From Schizochytrium sp. TIO01 (Eukaryota > Sar > Bigyra > Thraustochytrida > Thraustochytriidae), in contig SMSO01000025.1 of NCBI GenBank assembly GCA_004764695.1, forward strand, positions 1,163,102-1,227,101: a stretch of 64,000 bases of DNA, read 5' to 3'. The notes beneath the pieces are model-generated. The model was not told the origin of the DNA, ran no database searches, and saw only the letters and a list, made by a program, of their open reading frames with translations. Made by a program: the position numbers and the translations under genes. Position 1 is the stretch's first letter. The number at the start of each line of letters is the position of its first letter. Positions 19,832 to 30,086 of this stretch are shown piece after piece.

Positions 19832-22093
19832 TTAGGTTTGCTTGCGTTTTTGAAACAAAGTTGATAACTTTACAAAAGGTTTCGAACGGCACATCCGCGT
19901 TGTGAAAGTTATAAATAGCATGACGCACAGTAAGCAAGTCCAAAGTTCATCAGGAATGCCATAGCGGTAATTCCGTGAAACGGCGAGAGTATCACTATTA
20001 ACCCGATTTTCGGATGTATTGAATGGATGGGATGAACTCTCGTAAACATGGTGTTTGCCAGCTTGTTCAATCATACCCCGATGCAAAATCCTGTAAGTTC
20101 CTACTTCTTGGTCTTGTGGAATCACCCACTGACATGTACATACACTGAAAAGAAGCCACTTTCGACGCCAATAGAATCGAACAGGCCAATCGTGATCTTT
20201 AGCGATAACTAACCATTTGTTGCCACCATCATTTTGCTGAACTTTACGCTGAATATCACAGAACGATCCCACAAGAAGCTGGCTATTCAAAGGGCGAGCA
20301 CACCAAAATGAAGCTTGTGCAACCTCACCTCGTGCAAATGCACTTCCTGGTAGAATGTCAGATAAGACCATTCCCAGTTCAACTGAAGGAGGTAGAAGTG
20401 GGTCCTTTTCAAGTAATTGGGTTGCAACGACGAGAGGCGCAGGTCGACCCTGCGCAACAAATACGGGGGATCCTAGTTGGTGTGGCTGGTCTTCCAAGAT
20501 CACACGTGTCAGCATATCTTGGACAGCTCGAAGCTGATTTCTTCCGAAGTGGGTTGATGCCCCTTCGTAATGCTGTGTATCATACTCTTCAGCTGTGGCA
20601 AGATATCCTGAGTAGGCGTTACTAACTGCCAACACTTCGATGTGAAGGTCTAAGGATCTGGGAGTGCCACTTCGCTGGTGGAAGGCATTACTCACGGTGT
20701 TCCGAATTCTACGCCCAGACATAGTTGTAACCTCAAATGGAAGAACAGCCAGAACGAAGTCGCCAATCGCAACTACTTGAATTGGCAACACTGGAGGTGT
20801 TGCAGGCGGATCTGTGAGTCCTGTCGCCATGGCCGCAATTTTCGGTTTGTGACACTCCTGGACTTCCTCTGGGATATGAATTCGTCCTATAAGTGCGCCA
20901 GAGAACAATCTTGCAAAGGTCCCACCTGGACTGGATCGTAGAAAACCTTCGTACACCAATGGCACACCTCGACCATCTTCTGTACCAGCGAGCATATGCA
21001 AACCGGTTACAGCAGGGCAGAGTGTGAGGCCATCACTTTGTGTCTTGTATTTGGGAAAATCAAAAGCTACTTTCCGGGCAAAAACTGAAGAGTTCAGAGT
21101 AACCCAAGGTCGATGTTTCGTCTCAAATAAGACAACCTCCGCGGCGTCTGCTTGACATCTCCCGATTGCTTCTGCACTTCGCACAAAGTCCTGACCATGT
21201 GGTCCAGCAAATGTACCATCCTTCATATCTACCACGTTTGGGCTAACATCTCCTGCATCTATTTGGAAAAATGCGAAACTTGTGTTAGGGTACTTCGACT
21301 CCAAAAGCCACTCTGCGTAACCTTTGTTGTCAGAGCTAATCATGTTGTTTACACCAGCTAGACTTGTCGTATGGACCGCAAAAAATGTCCAGACGGCAGA
21401 AATCTTAGTTGGGTCGTCAGCTTCAATAACTCGAACTACAGTCATGCGATTGTTTTTAGCATCGTCGTAAAGATCTCGCTCTTCCTGTGGGTTGGCAAGG
21501 TATGCATCCATTGAGCGCTGCTTGCTGCAGTTAGGGATGTTAATCGATGAGAGTTCAAGTCTACGCGGCAGACGCAGATTATGGGCATCAACTATGGCCT
21601 CGACAATGCCATTGGCTACCATTTCGAAGTGAAGTGGTGTAAAACCTAGAACAGAGAGATAATATAAGTAAAAAGAGTGCAGCCCACCTGGTCCTGAGTG
21701 AGTATGCTGCGCATGGAGAGTTACAGTGTCGCTGTTGTATACACCTGGAACCCTTTTTTCAAGTTTCTCAATCACAGCCTCATGTAAGGCCAGCGGTATG
21801 CTGTGAATATCACAGTGTGCGAGTGCAATGATATTATTATCAACGTCCTCAATCACATATGCACGCACATATAGTCTGTTTAAAAGCCCTTTGGCGCGCT
21901 GCAGAGTATCTGCGTAGCCCATCATGGTTTGCTCAGCGACGGGCCCAGTGACATCTGCTTTGCCAATACCAATATTAAAGATGTTTGACATGGCTTTCGC
22001 CTCTGTCGTGTTTTCTGATAGTGCCCCAAATGAGGAGTACACAAGCACAGCAAACGTTAGGAAACTAACGAATCCTCGCCGCAGTCTCAACAT
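19832..22093 (-). CDS. neutral (alkaline) ceramidase
   Basis: A 753-residue secretory-pathway enzyme from ATG 22091-22093. The N-terminus is a signal peptide (1-24). NIGIGKADVTGPVAEQTMMG (40-59) is the family hallmark. The zinc-site region includes HAQHTHSGPGG (127-137) and His241 in VHTTSLAG, followed by SSDNKGYA. The nucleophile Ser is S284 in AGDVSPN. Neutral ceramidases hydrolyse ceramide to sphingosine and a fatty acid at the cell surface or in the secretory lumen. A hydrophobic segment near 713-730 followed by a basic tail suggests a C-terminal membrane anchor, which is not the usual arrangement. The gene is convergent with the ALDH-like gene. Confidence 0.92.
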   Translation of the reverse strand: MLRLRRGFVSFLTFAVLVYSSFGALSENTTEAKAMSNIFNIGIGKADVTGPVAEQTMMGYADTLQRAKGLLNRLYVRAYVIEDVDNNIIALAHCDIHSIPLALHEAVIEKLEKRVPGVYNSDTVTLHAQHTHSGPGGLHSFYLYYLSVLGFTPLHFEMVANGIVEAIVDAHNLRLPRRLELSSINIPNCSKQRSMDAYLANPQEERDLYDDAKNNRMTVVRVIEADDPTKISAVWTFFAVHTTSLAGVNNMISSDNKGYAEWLLESKYPNTSFAFFQIDAGDVSPNVVDMKDGTFAGPHGQDFVRSAEAIGRCQADAAEVVLFETKHRPWVTLNSSVFARKVAFDFPKYKTQSDGLTLCPAVTGLHMLAGTEDGRGVPLVYEGFLRSSPGGTFARLFSGALIGRIHIPEEVQECHKPKIAAMATGLTDPPATPPVLPIQVVAIGDFVLAVLPFEVTTMSGRRIRNTVSNAFHQRSGTPRSLDLHIEVLAVSNAYSGYLATAEEYDTQHYEGASTHFGRNQLRAVQDMLTRVILEDQPHQLGSPVFVAQGRPAPLVVATQLLEKDPLLPPSVELGMVLSDILPGSAFARGEVAQASFWCARPLNSQLLVGSFCDIQRKVQQNDGGNKWLVIAKDHDWPVRFYWRRKWLLFSVCTCQWVIPQDQEVGTYRILHRGMIEQAGKHHVYESSSHPFNTSENRVNSDTLAVSRNYRYGIPDELWTCLLCVMLFITFTTRMCRSKPFVKLSTLFQKRKQT

Positions 22094-24164
22094 CGTTACT
22101 ACCAGCTTTTTGAAGATGGGCGATCCAATGGCACAAAGTTAGGTACTCCAAGGTTAATCCAGTTGATAGATTAGTTTTCCTAACACCAAGCTTCTTGTGC
22201 GTGGTTTTGCATGCTGTTCTTCTGGCAACAGCCCGATTTGCTTTTGGTGTAAAGGGTTTGTGCCGCGTAGTCCTACAGGTTTCGTGTTTGCAGACTGTGG
22301 TTCTGACAAATAAAATGCGCTCACAGTAGGTAGGGTCTGGTAGGTACTACTCATAAATGTTCTTTTAGCGAAAAGGTTAAATAGGCCAGGTCGTGGCACG
22401 AACATATTTTACACTAATTAGATGAACAAATATTGTTTCGTACAACCCTGCTAGGCTATAATTATGAACATGCTCACCCCTTGCACCTACTAAGTACCAC
22501 ATGTCACGGGGATTGCTCCAGCATGGCGAAAGAGTTCTCGTCATCAACGCATACGCAAAGGTTCGATACGTAAAATTACCCAAGCTCTTCTTGTATGAGG
22601 CGTAAAATTTTCCCTCTCTCGCGGAGAAGCGCCGTAGCCTTGTATAAAGAAATAGGCTATATCTGCACGTAGATTTCCGTAAATTGCTCAAAATCAATTT
22701 TTAATGCTACACGATGTAAACTTTCTCATTTCGAATCCATCAAAAATCTGTTTTTGAACAAATGAAGTGTAGTACAATCATAAGTAATATCTTCAACTCT
22801 CCGGCCTCACTACCACTAGCCAGGTGCTCCTCCTGCCAATCCTATTACTTTCATAAAAACTTAAGTTAAAGAATACTATTCATTTCTTCTCAATTAGCTG
22901 CAGTCTTGTTTTGAGCTTTGGATTCCAAAAACTTCTACCGCAAATTCGCGATTGGCTCGTTCCTTGTTACACGCGCAGCTTGATATTCATCATCCGATCA
23001 TACCCTTATTCCTTTTGTCATGACACTCATAATCTCTCCCTTTGAGAAAATAATAACAATGGCAGATTTTCTCTTGGGCAAAAACATAACAACGGTTCGA
23101 TGAATGTTGTCGGATATGGGAATCCGCTTGATATCTGGAGGAAAGTGAGAAAAAGTCGGACACCTACTTTCCATTCAGCAACGTGACGAAGTTTGAGAGA
23201 AATCTTTATTAACTTTTTCATGGCTATGTTTAAGTCCTCTTTAACATGGGTGCTGCGGAAATATGCATAGGAAACAGTCTCGTGGTTTGTTGTTCAACTT
23301 TTAATCTTATCACCTGACCTCTTGAAGTAACTTCCTCGACGCTCTTCTTGAGAAATTCTAGCCTTGAGTTGGTCTTTACATAGTCAAACCGAATTTTTAG
23401 CTGTGCGTTCGCCTGCGTAGCCGCTGGGACGCATACGTCAATGAGCTTAGCCAAAGAAGTCGGTAACGTGTCTTCTTTATGAAGAATATGAAGCTGTTTT
23501 CTGTGAAATACTAAATATTTTTATCAAAGGGCTTTTCGAGTATATGGCAGTCATATTTAAAAAGAACTACGTAAAAGGGATATTCTTGGAATGTGTGTCG
23601 TGGTAGTTTAGTACCTCATTTGTTCACCATTTTTTAAAGTCTCGTTGCATGCATCTGTGACGAACACATTGATGGTTAAGCTTTGAAGGGCATCGCCACG
23701 ATTCTTTATATATAAAGACATCTCTCAGGTCGCAGGGGTATCGATAAACAACTGTTTGTTGTGAGCTTAGCGACAGAAACGGGCGTCGTTGGGGTCATGA
23801 CCTTTGAACTATAACTTATCACTGCTTATTTGACACTTATGAGACTATAACTCATATTGGTATTGGGAAGACTGCTTCCCGCGCCTAAGCATCATTTCAC
23901 GGATATCCCTTTCACTCTTCTCGGTCGAACCATTAGGTTCTGTGTTAAAGATGATGTCTCGTAAATTATATGGCTGGTGTATTATTGAGTTTCACACATT
24001 TGTCAGTACTTTTGAAGCCTTAGAGCTGTCACCCTGTGTATGAGGTTAAAAGACAAGGTCTTTAAGAATAATTTCGATTGAGACTCACTTATTTTTGTCT
24101 GATCACAGCCATTTTCCCTAGGGTAATACGAGGTGGCCAGACTGGTTGTTTGTTACACAGGCAT
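22094..24164. other. intergenic region, possible transposon flank
   Basis: A 2 kb region between the ceramidase promoter and the broken transposase. A minus-strand frame without ATG at 23230 to about 23530 has protein-like composition and may be a remnant. TAGG-type short repeats lie at 22326-22348. I found no terminal inverted repeat of the element by eye. Confidence 0.5.
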
Positions 24165-27100
24165 TCATGAAGGACGGCTTCTCTTTGTAGGCCTCTTCTC
24201 AACTTCATCAGCATCTCCGTCCTTGGGCTTTTGAGCACTAATGTCTTTCCCAGCATTGCTAGTCTCAACCTGCTTCTTAGACATCAGTTGCGTGCATTCG
24301 CTCGCGTTGACGATGGGTTTGATGGGATTCTGATCGAAAGCAAAGCACGAGAACTTCCTGGACGAACCATAGGAAGCGTGAGAATTCGCCGCAGCAAATG
24401 CGAACAGTATTCTTCTATCACTTCTAAAGTTGCTAGAAACAATTCGCTGCACTATTACGTTCCCGTTTAATCTTCTCATCGTGGGCGCAGAAATGTGACC
24501 AATTGATACCTTCAGTCTATTTTTATTCCCTAGTTCTGCGTCTGACGGTACCTTAATGAGTTTGAATTTTTCTCCAGTACACGTCATCGTCAAGATCTCC
24601 ACTTGGAATGATTGCCGAAAATTCGCCGCAACAAAATCAATGACTCTCCTCAGCTGGAGTTTTTCGTTTGAATTTGCTCCCTTCCTAACTTCCTCCAGAA
24701 GCTTCATAGAGATGTTTGCACCAACAGGAGTAGCTAGATACTTGAGCCACAAATCTTGCAAAATAATTGCCTCCAGTTCAAAATCATCCTTAGCAAGCTT
24801 GCTGATGAGCTTGCGCAGGGTTGTCAACATTCTTGGTTCCCTGTCAAATGACATTGCCATCAAAATAGCCTAAACTTGCTCCACAAGATCGAAAAGTATA
24901 ACATTCGGTACGCAGAGGAGCACCTTCTGGAGGTTTGGGCAACAGCTCTTCACTTCGGGTACTTCTATACATTTAGTATAAGGGCCGACCTGGGACATTG
25001 CCGAGCCTTTATTACAATCATGGAGAAGGGGAAAGAGTGATAAACCCATGCTCAGGCTTGGGTGAACAGCAGCCGGTAAGCTCGGACCTGGGCAAGGTAC
25101 AGCTTTTGAAGGGTAGAATTCCCGAAATAAACTGTTGATACGAATGCGCTCGTCGACGGATGAGTGCACATCTACCCACGGCATGGTTTTATGAATTGGT
25201 TTTAATTCTGAAGTGCGCAGGCGATTTGCTCTCAAAGCAGCAAATAGAAGTAGCATATCACCTCGAAGTGCACTGACATGTCTACTTCCAATCAGTTCAT
25301 TCAAAATACAGTGGAAGCGTTCGAAGGTATTCGTAGCCCCTTTCGCAGACTTTTGACAGTATTGAGCAATTGTATCGTCAGGATCGTCAAGGCAACCACA
25401 ATCAACATGCACTAGCATGTCCTCAAAAAATTCAAAACGTTCACGTCCTACCTCATGTGTCTGGTGAGGATCCGAGGGTTGGGCCCTCGAGCGAAAAAGC
25501 CTTACATATTTGGGTTTTCTAGACACTTTATAAGGTAATCTCTTGCCGAAGCTTGTGCTCGAGAGAAGTTTATGAACAGCGTCTTCTACTTCTTCTGCTC
25601 TATCTGGGGCTATTCGCGCAAAAAAGTCATTGCCCTGACTCGCCTGAGCTCCCTTTTCGTCAGTCTCCACGAAAAGCATACAGAACCGCATTAACGCGTG
25701 CGCTCATAATGTCTTTGCTTGGGATGCGATATATAGACTCGCGGGGACGTTTCCGATATAAGTTGATGACCTCATCGACATCTTCTTCATTTTCTTATTC
25801 TCCATGCGGGTCTTTCTTCAAATATTTTGTAAGCAAATCCCTACCAGTGGATAAAACTGCACCTACAAAAGTTTTTGCGCAATGGATGGCTTGAAGGAAC
25901 ATTCTAATATTCTCGAAGCGATTAAGCCAATTAAAAATATTGAGCTTGACCGCAACGTGAGGCCAGATACGCCGAGCTAGCTTACGAACGAGGCAACAGT
26001 TATCAGTGTAAATAACCTTTGGAGCTGAAACAGACCCAAAGATTTTATGTCGAGAATCATCGGAATTTTGTAGAGCCCTAGACAGACCCCTAGCGAAAGT
26101 CTCTCGCGTACAAATCCATTCAACCCAGACGATCTGGTTAAGCTCGTTCGTAATCGTTATTATCGCTTCATATGGCTGGAATTCGTAAATTTTATCGTTG
26201 CCTATTTGAGCTTCCATCTTCACTTGCTTCGCAAACTGGAAGCTGCAGTCAATCTGCAAAACGTTAGCTTCCGCGCTCACTAGTTCATGCAACATTGGGC
26301 GTGCCATTTCACAGAAATAATTAGTATTCACAGTGTCTAAAAATGCATAATGAAGCTGAAAACCATTGTAACCATCAGGCATTATCAAATTCACCGAAGG
26401 GTTCGGGACCTTCTGACCTAATGCGAGCAACAAGAGCTTCTATCACCTTGGCATCTTGATCGCTGAGTTCCTGATGTTGAGCGTTGTTGTGCTGCTCCCG
26501 TTCTTCCTTTTCACGAACAAGGTCTTTGACTTGACCGATTGTTAAAGAGGTAGCTTCATTCCACAGCATCTTCACAGCTTCGTGCGCTTTATTGATAGCC
26601 TCTTTCACACGAACTGGCCTGAAATTTTCTCAGAAGCAATTATGCTAGAATTCTCTCTTAACCATCCAGGCTCATGTCGGGCTTTTGATTCAACATAGTC
26701 TTGTGTCAGCTGCATCACATCTGTGACAAGCATAGGCTGGGCAGACGTGGCTCGTTCGTCGTCAAAGCGCCATACTAGCTGACTAAGTTTGGCCTTGAGA
26801 TGGGGGGGCAAGCCAGAAGAGCTTGTCAGCAAGTCTTGCACCCTCCACTTGGCCAATGTACAGGCTTGCTGCTCTTTGTCGTACTTTGATTGAGTGGCAA
26901 GTTCAGTGTTAGCTCGATTGGTAGCCTTTTGCTGCCCTGCAATCTGGCATCCAGCCCTCTTCGGTGGATGACCTACAAGAGCAGGGTCTAGGTTAGAAAG
27001 GTAGTATTCCTCACGAACCTGCTCAAAGCGACGAACATGAGCACCTTGCACAAGGTCGAGAGCTTGCTGTCCAGATTTCACCCAAACGTCATAGGACAAT

Positions 27101-27674
27101 CTTGCCAAATGCTTCTCGATCATGTATTACTTATGATCAATTACGAAGAAGCGGTCTCGAGTTAATTCAGGACAACTTCTCAAGAAACTATCACACGTGT
27201 TTAAAAAAGTTCTTCCGCATTTTCTATTTGTACAATGGTATTGCCGACCAACTAAAAGCCATGTTGAAACAAGGGCAATGACCTCGCGAGTGATTTTAAC
27301 ATCAAACCATTTACCGGTTGTGTGGTCAATGGGAGTTTTACAGTACGGGTAGAGTAATTTTAATTTATCTCGCATCTCATGAAACATCTTTGCTGGATAC
27401 CACGTTCCAATAGCTCTCGCATAGAAATATTCCTTGTCATATCGATTAATCATGTCAAGTTTCCGCGAAGGCCACCATAACCAAGATTTCTTGTTGCTTG
27501 TATCAAACCGTTCATGAGCATCCTCTATATTCATGCTAGAAACCTTCGATGTGCAATCCTGAATAAATTTTACTTCATATTCTCTCTAAGAGACTTGTTG
27601 CGACCATTTTCAGCCGGAGCAAATTCTGAGTCTACAAACTCACTATTCGGCCCACTATCACCCTCCCCCATCAT
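24165..27674 (-). pseudogene. broken DUF6729-type DDE transposase
   Basis: A chain of collinear minus-strand fragments reads, from 27674 downwards, as one protein broken by frame changes and stops. Fragment 27674-27573 (start Met-Met-Gly-Glu) is the likely N-terminus. 27534-27130 has the zinc-ribbon-like HCTNRKC and VGRQYHC typical of DUF6729. 27123-26608 continues the same frame after one TAA. 26608-26375 is in another frame. 26433-25798 holds LQIDCSFQ and VIYTDNC, two catalytic Asp. 25691-24165 (one TAG inside at 24870-24872) holds the GCLDDPDD and NTFERFH region with the catalytic Glu. The triad is thus intact but spread over two frames, so the copy is probably dead. The family match is from memory of fungal and animal elements with the same motifs. 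Confidence 0.75.
24165..27674 (-). mobile_element. DNA transposon remnant, ends undetermined
   Basis: The span covered by transposase-derived frames. Terminal inverted repeats and target-site duplications were not found by eye, so the true element may extend further on either side. A protein-like frame at 23230 to about 23530 could belong to it. Confidence 0.55.
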
Positions 27675-28622
27675 GTTCACTCACGTTCCTCATAAACTTC
27701 ACTCTCTTTAGCTAGAGTCAAAGATGATTTGTGATTTTGCGATTCCTTTGGTTCACATTGTAGTTCTGAACGGTCAGTTCTGCATACTAGTTACTTCTCT
27801 TGTCTTATAATATCCAGATATATTGATCATTATATTTTAAAGTTAATCAATAAAATACAAGAATCAGACGTGACAGACCCACAATATTAATAATGTCTTG
27901 TATATACACTGAAAAACCAGACTCAAGTTAAGAACTCAGGTTTCCATCAGTAGGGAGGTAACTACTCTCAAATAAAAAGTCTTCAGGTTTTCTATAACCT
28001 TCATTCCACTTCTTCAAAAAGAAGGTAAAAGGGAGGAAACTTTTCACGTGAGCAGGTAAAATTTAAAGCAAGAAGACAGAACCACTCATTCTCGTGATGT
28101 GATGGTAGGTCTAGTAGATTAAAAGGGCTGATGTACAAAACTCTGTTTTCAAGATTCATCTGCCGGATAGTCTAACTTTCAGCCAACGGCTTGAGAAGTT
28201 TCGTAGAAAGCGTTCATATCAGTGACATGGTATTGTTTTGGCTGGACTTGTCAAAGGATTTAAATGCGATACCTCTTACTAGTGGGACTGGGATTCAATA
28301 TAACTTAAAGGTTTTATACATCGGTTCCCGCACAGGGTGCACACCTCATGTATTCTCTTCCTACTCTCACTATTATCTCCTTCCGTTTCACGTAACCTCT
28401 CGTTTAGAACATAGCGGTTATTGATTTTTCGGGATCTCTTCCAGAAAGTGTCACCTTAAAACTACCCTAACCCTACCCTGGACAAAGGTTTTATCAAGGG
28501 AGAGTGGAGATAGTTAAGGTGATAATTCCAGTGGCGGAGAGCAGCGGAAGGCAGTGGCGGAGGTCTTCAGGTCAGCAAACTTGAGACAGGACACTCGCAG
28601 CAAGGTAGCTCGAGAAGACAAG
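27675..28622. other. region upstream of RPS13
   Basis: Between the transposase remnant and RPS13. The telomere-like motif at 28462-28479 is the notable site. The repeated word gtggcggag occurs twice shortly before the RPS13 start, in the probable 5' UTR. Confidence 0.6.
28462..28479 (+). promoter_or_regulatory. telomere-like (telo-box) motif upstream of RPS13
   Basis: The sequence ctaccctaaccctaccct contains CCCTAACCCTA, the telomeric repeat on the C strand, about 145-160 bp before the RPS13 ATG. In plants, telo boxes of this type are common in ribosomal-protein promoters. A regulatory role here is inference from position. Confidence 0.45.
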
Positions 28623-30086
28623 ATGGGTCGCGTCTACGGCAACGGCAAGGGCATCAGCAGCAGCGCGCTGCCGTACAAGCGCACCCCGCCCAGCTGGCTC
28701 AAGATCTCCCCGGAGGTAGGTGACGCTCGCGGTTAGTCAGGTGCCACTCCCGAGCTTTTCTTTACATGAGTTGACCGATTGAAGGCATTGCCATGGCGTA
28801 TGTTATGAGTCCATCCTGAAGGCACCTAGACTTTTAGGCCTCGCGATTTCTACCATGCTCGATGCAACTGTGCCCGACATTCCTCTGCTCCTTGTTCAGA
28901 TAAAGCCCGATCGAGCTCGCTGGGTTTGTATTTGATACAGGCCCGATGTAGCTGGAGCGGCCCGGCATAAATTGCTGCGGCGACCACGACAGCCTCTCGA
29001 TTTGCATTTGGTATGCTTTCGAAAGAGGCGGGAGCAAGCGACAAAACATTACATTTGGAGCGTGAGATAGACAAGTGTCAATAGGCCCAGGCCATACCTT
29101 GTATCTCTTAGACCCTTTCACTATTTGCTCTGCTAGTATTCTTACTTGCTTGGTGGTGGAAGACATCTTATACGCACGGACTGAACTGCTGCTTGGCAAT
29201 GCGGTTTTATCGGTAGAAGTGGTTCGCTGATGCATGATTCTATATCAGTGACTCGTCTGAGTTTGTTCGGTCTATTGCTGATTTCGGTCAGGGTTAGATT
29301 GAATCCAGGTCGAGACCTCTCTACTGTAACCAGTGTAATGTCGCTGTTCACTAAACCAGCCAAAATCTTTTCGACAGTCATTAGTACTTGACAAGGCTTG
29401 ATGCTATGGAGAGAACTGATTCTGCGAATAAAGGTTGGCTGTGCTCTTCCTCGTTGGTTTGCTTCGCGCAAGGGTGTTAGTAGAGCTAGTGGCTCGCTTA
29501 CACACCTGACTTCGCGTTTAATATTATGTGTACGGCGTTTAGAACGTCAATGTCCGAGAGGACGTAGGGACTAACAGTTTGATATTCGTTCACGAATGTG
29601 TGATGTTTGATTTATAATTAACAGGAGGTCGAGCAGCAATGCTGCAAGCTCGCCAAGAAGGGTCTTAACCCTTCCCAGATCGGTGTCATCCTCCGTGACT
29701 CCCACGGTATTGCCCAGGTCAAGAGCATGCTCGGCCACAAGATCTCCCGTATTCTGAAGAAGAACGGTCTTGCCGCTGAGCTCCCTGAGGACCTCTACTT
29801 CCTCATTAAGAAGGCTGTCTCCATGCGCAAGCACCTCGAGCGCAACCGCCGTGACACCAGCGCCAAGTACTCCCTCATTCTCCTCGAGTCCCGCATTCAC
29901 GTAAGTTTCTTTGATGAGCCTAAATTAGGTTCTTCAGACGCATGGTTCTGGAATCGTTGACTAACGTTACCTCTGTTATTTTGTCTTATAATTTTACAGC
30001 GTCTTGCCCGCTACTACAAGCGCACCAAGCACCTTCCCCCCACCTGGCGCTACGAGTCCAGCACCGCCTCTGCCCTCGTCGCTTAA
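28623..30086 (+). CDS. RPS13: 40S ribosomal protein S13 (uS15), three exons
   Basis: The coding exons are 28623-28715, 29625-29900 and 30000-30086, giving 151 residues, the same length as human RPS13. The introns start gtaggt and gtaagt and end aacag and tacag. The protein starts [20 protein letters not shown], continues through [20 protein letters not shown] and ends [11 protein letters not shown], all diagnostic of cytosolic uS15. It is a component of the small ribosomal subunit. This is the only gene in the window where introns are required to build the protein. Intron 1 is long (909 bp) and intron 2 short (99 bp). The promoter carries a telomere-like motif. Confidence 0.97.
28716..29624 (+). 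other. RPS13 intron 1 (909 bp)
   Basis: Opens with gtaggtgacg and closes with aattaacag. On the opposite strand it contains overlapping open frames (28834-29471) with fairly protein-like composition in three frames, possibly a degraded antisense gene. I found no convincing box C/D or H/ACA snoRNA. Confidence 0.8.

Noticed and set aside
29901-29999. Possible box C/D snoRNA in RPS13 intron 2 (ttgatgagcc)
   Set aside because: A TGATGA occurs, but the preceding base is T, no CTGA box D lies near the 3' end, and no terminal stem forms.
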